From Nemania diffusa (Eukaryota > Ascomycota > Sordariomycetes > Xylariales > Xylariaceae), in NCBI GenBank assembly GCA_038501195.1, contig JBBPUQ010000007.1, positions 4,317,501 through 4,381,500 on the forward strand: 64,000 nt of DNA, written 5' to 3'. This document shows positions 62,128 to 64,000 of this stretch, piece after piece. A program made the position numbers and the translations under genes. The first letter of the stretch is position 1. Each line of letters begins with the position of its first letter. The notes below the pieces were generated by a model. It had not been told where the DNA came from. It worked only from the letters and a program-made list of their open reading frames with translations, and made no database searches.

Positions 62128-63338
62128 TACCTGTGTTGTTCCGAGGAATGCACACCAGAGCTTTTACCCCTCTGTCGCCACGGCATTTCCACCAGACCAC
62201 CCTCACATCTCTGCCTCGGAGGCGCAATTTCTTCACCTCGAATCAATTGCTCGCCGCCAGCGAAAATGTCGACAGCCCTGAGGTTCCCTATGGTCCATCG
62301 AAGGAGCCACAGACGCCCGAGAACACCAAGTCGCTGAAAAGAAAACCTGTGCGCGCATCCGCCGCCAAGAGCCTCCGCCTGGGCGCTGTGACGAAACCGC
62401 CCAAGCGACCCGGCAATGCGAGGAAGTCCGCCATTGCCGAGACCGCCGAACACGATGAGACCGACTCGAGTCGCACTATCCGGGCCATATGCGTCGCCCA
62501 GTCGTTTGACATGGCCCAGGTTCAGGAGATCCTGCGCTTCCACGGCTTCGAGCTGGACCCGGATGGCACCGAATTCGACACCCAGGCCGTCGTGCACGCG
62601 AGGGGCGTGAATAACGGGGATATCTTCGTCTTCCCCTCGGGCACCGTCGTGACATGGTCCGTGTCCGAAGACATACTCGTGAAGCTCGCATCGAGACATC
62701 TCATTCGAGCCGCGAGCTTCCCGCACCTGGACCGCGCCGAGATGGAGATGCTCGAGTTCGCCCCTGACGAGTCCCGCGATACGAGCTACATGAAGGGAGA
62801 GGTCGTGATCCTGGGCACGAGAGCCCAAGAGTCGGAAAACAACCGGTCAGACACAACTCTCGCCAAAGTCGCTTTCTCGAGCGGACTGGCAAGGAGTCCG
62901 AAACTAGCCGTCCTAGAGACGGATCTCGAATACCTCCTTCAGGAGTCCAAGGCAACGTTGAACGTGCTCGCGGCGGGGTCGCAGAACAAGCTGAAGCGAT
63001 CGTCCATCATGAAAATGACGGGCCAGCTGCTGAATCTGCGGTCGCAGCTGAACCACTACTCCGACATCACGGAGGAGCTCCCGGACATGTTTTGGGAGTC
63101 GGAATCTGTGCTAGAGGAGTACTATAACCAGATCGGCGCGGCGCTCTCCGTTCGTCGACGCATCGAGATCCTCAACAAGCGGATCGATTACGCGCACGAG
63201 AACGTGACTGTTCTACGGGAGATGATTAGCGAGAAGTATGGCCACAGGCTGGAGTGGATCATCATTGCCTTAATCACCGTCGAAGTGCTCTTCGAGCTTA
63301 GGAGAGTTTATCGTGAAGACATAAGTGGTGAGGCTTAG
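62100..63338 (+). CDS. RMND1/DUF155-family mitochondrial inner-membrane protein
   Basis: 412 residues, one exon. Family members (human RMND1; yeast Rmd1, Rmd8 and Mrx10/YDR282C) sit in the mitochondrial inner membrane and support mitochondrial translation. The N-terminus (MRIPLHKPLIPVLFRGMHTRAFTPLSPRHFHQTT) is rich in Arg, Ser and Thr and lacks acids, as expected of a presequence. Residues about 125-205 carry the DUF155 start (RAICVAQSFDMAQVQEILR...NGDIFVFPSGTVVTWSV). Further family landmarks follow, such as KVAFSSGLARSPKLAVLE and a helical RRRIEILNKRIDYAHENVTVLREM segment. A single C-terminal membrane helix (about 381-400, LEWIIIALITVEVLFELRR) completes the pattern. Length and order match the family. 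The nearest yeast counterpart is most likely Mrx10. Met17 is an alternative start. Confidence 0.88.
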   Translation: MRIPLHKPLIPVLFRGMHTRAFTPLSPRHFHQTTLTSLPRRRNFFTSNQLLAASENVDSPEVPYGPSKEPQTPENTKSLKRKPVRASAAKSLRLGAVTKPPKRPGNARKSAIAETAEHDETDSSRTIRAICVAQSFDMAQVQEILRFHGFELDPDGTEFDTQAVVHARGVNNGDIFVFPSGTVVTWSVSEDILVKLASRHLIRAASFPHLDRAEMEMLEFAPDESRDTSYMKGEVVILGTRAQESENNRSDTTLAKVAFSSGLARSPKLAVLETDLEYLLQESKATLNVLAAGSQNKLKRSSIMKMTGQLLNLRSQLNHYSDITEELPDMFWESESVLEEYYNQIGAALSVRRRIEILNKRIDYAHENVTVLREMISEKYGHRLEWIIIALITVEVLFELRRVYREDISGEA

Positions 63339-63746
63339 ATAAAAGCTAGCACCTGTACTACATGTTTGTTTATACGAGATTATGATACCCAACTCTGTCT
63401 AGCATTTTGAATGCAACCATTTTGAAACATTCGTAACTCTTACTCTATGTGACTCGAAACGACACTTTCAGTTCATCCAATCCGCAAAAGGGATCCTATA
63501 CTTTTGTGGTACTACTAGTATTCCCTCGCGGCGTAAACGCTGCTTGTAGATCTCTTTAGCTGTCTTCCCAGTGAGGGATATCGTTTATTCGTGTTGGCTT
63601 AACTGCCTGTCTATGGCTAGGCACTACTAAGACCTATGATTTCCAATGTCCTCTATAAAACGCAGTTCCCATATATACTAGGTAGGTGGTCTCGTAGATT
63701 TTATATGACACAATGCATAACCTTCGCATAAACACCGCGCCATCCT
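63339..63746. other. Convergent intergenic region
   Basis: Lies between the 3' ends of the DUF155 gene and the sialidase-like gene. I see no gene or repeat. Confidence 0.5.
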
Positions 63747-64000
63747 CTAGTCCGACACATGCAGCAACCTCCCGAGGGGCTTTCCGCGATGTTCATACAC
63801 AGCCATGACCTCATCATCCGCCATGCACAGCACGCCGGGCCAATGCGACGGCGCCTCGTGGACAAGCACGGGGTGCTCGGACCACCGGATCCGGCCCGCA
63901 TGCAGCCCGTCCGCAAACACGGCCTTGATGGCCGCATGGCGCGGCCACTTGGGCTCGTCCACATCCTCGTCCGTCATGAACACCACCGCCAGCCGCCCGC
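63747..64000 (-). CDS. C-terminal part of a sialidase-fold (BNR-type) protein, cut by the window edge
   Basis: The readable 83 residues run GRLAVVFMTDEDVDEPKWPR...to RGKPLGRLLHVSD and stop at 63,747-63,749. The pattern GRLxVVFMTDED, then WPxHAAIKAVFA, then WPGVLxxxDxxVMAVYEH is what I know from the last two blades of fungal six-bladed beta-propeller proteins annotated as BNR repeat, exo-sialidase-like or GH93-like. These act on secreted or extracellular glycans, but substrate and family cannot be settled from the tail alone. The 5' part and any signal peptide lie beyond the window. The overlapping frame at 63,701-63,964 is a shadow. Confidence 0.55.
   Translation of the reverse strand, partial: GRLAVVFMTDEDVDEPKWPRHAAIKAVFADGLHAGRIRWSEHPVLVHEAPSHWPGVLCMADDEVMAVYEHRGKPLGRLLHVSD

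Noticed and set aside
62076..62828. 250-codon antisense frame across the DUF155 gene
   Set aside because: Shadow of a G+C-rich gene whose sense product has presequence, domain and membrane helix in the expected order.

Overview
The window looks like nuclear DNA of a filamentous ascomycete (Pezizomycotina, most likely a Sordariomycete). The evidence is spliced genes with short introns, a DIM-2-type cytosine methyltransferase, a fungal family GH67 alpha-glucuronidase, and a 33 kb block of transposons mutated by repeat-induced point mutation (RIP). The exact species cannot be read from the sequence.

Layout. 1-9,290 is a gene-poor stretch of ordinary base composition with no convincing gene. 9,388-9,663 holds the 5' end of a gene (TATA box, leader intron, 44-nt first coding exon), followed by a dispersed repeat called R here (copy R1, 9,776-10,394). 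11,752-14,416 is a two-exon GH67 alpha-glucuronidase with CreA-like and XlnR-like sites upstream. 15,056-18,718 (minus) is a two-exon dim-2 homologue. 19,564-54,595 is bounded by 20-bp terminal inverted repeats flanked by TA (element E). Its left arm is a mosaic of unmutated minisatellites. Its middle is an extremely A+T-rich stack of nested LTR retrotransposons, 21,473-54,437. 56,752-57,624 is a second, inverted copy of R (R2), next to a second copy of the 44-nt first exon. 58,795-61,494 (minus) encodes a 899-residue PPR-like protein. 62,100-63,338 (plus) encodes an RMND1/DUF155-family mitochondrial inner-membrane protein. 63,747 to the window edge (minus) is the C-terminus of a sialidase-like protein.

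The A+T block can be resolved by eye. Host element D (21,473-54,437) was hit by A1 (23,692-30,835, duplicated target ATTTT), C (31,491-37,202, ATATT) and A2 (38,725-53,097, TTAAT). Element B (38,966-46,202, TATTT) then inserted into the 5' LTR of A2. All four insertions have perfect 5-bp target duplications. A1 and A2 are copies of one family with 310-bp LTRs. The outermost LTRs of D show reciprocal mutation: each is intact on its outer half and mutated on its inner half, and in a 59-column stretch 23 of 24 G/C positions of one copy are A/T in the other. Element B, the last arrival, is visibly less depleted of G+C.

How the parts fit. RIP followed by DIM-2-dependent cytosine methylation is the known fungal route for silencing such repeats, and here a dim-2 gene lies about 2.8 kb from a heavily mutated block. 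Repeat R and the arms of E are repeated or repetitive but look largely unmutated, so they escaped RIP or post-date it. The remaining genes are ordinary: one secreted hemicellulase, two divergent genes for probable mitochondrial proteins, and one sialidase-fold enzyme fragment.
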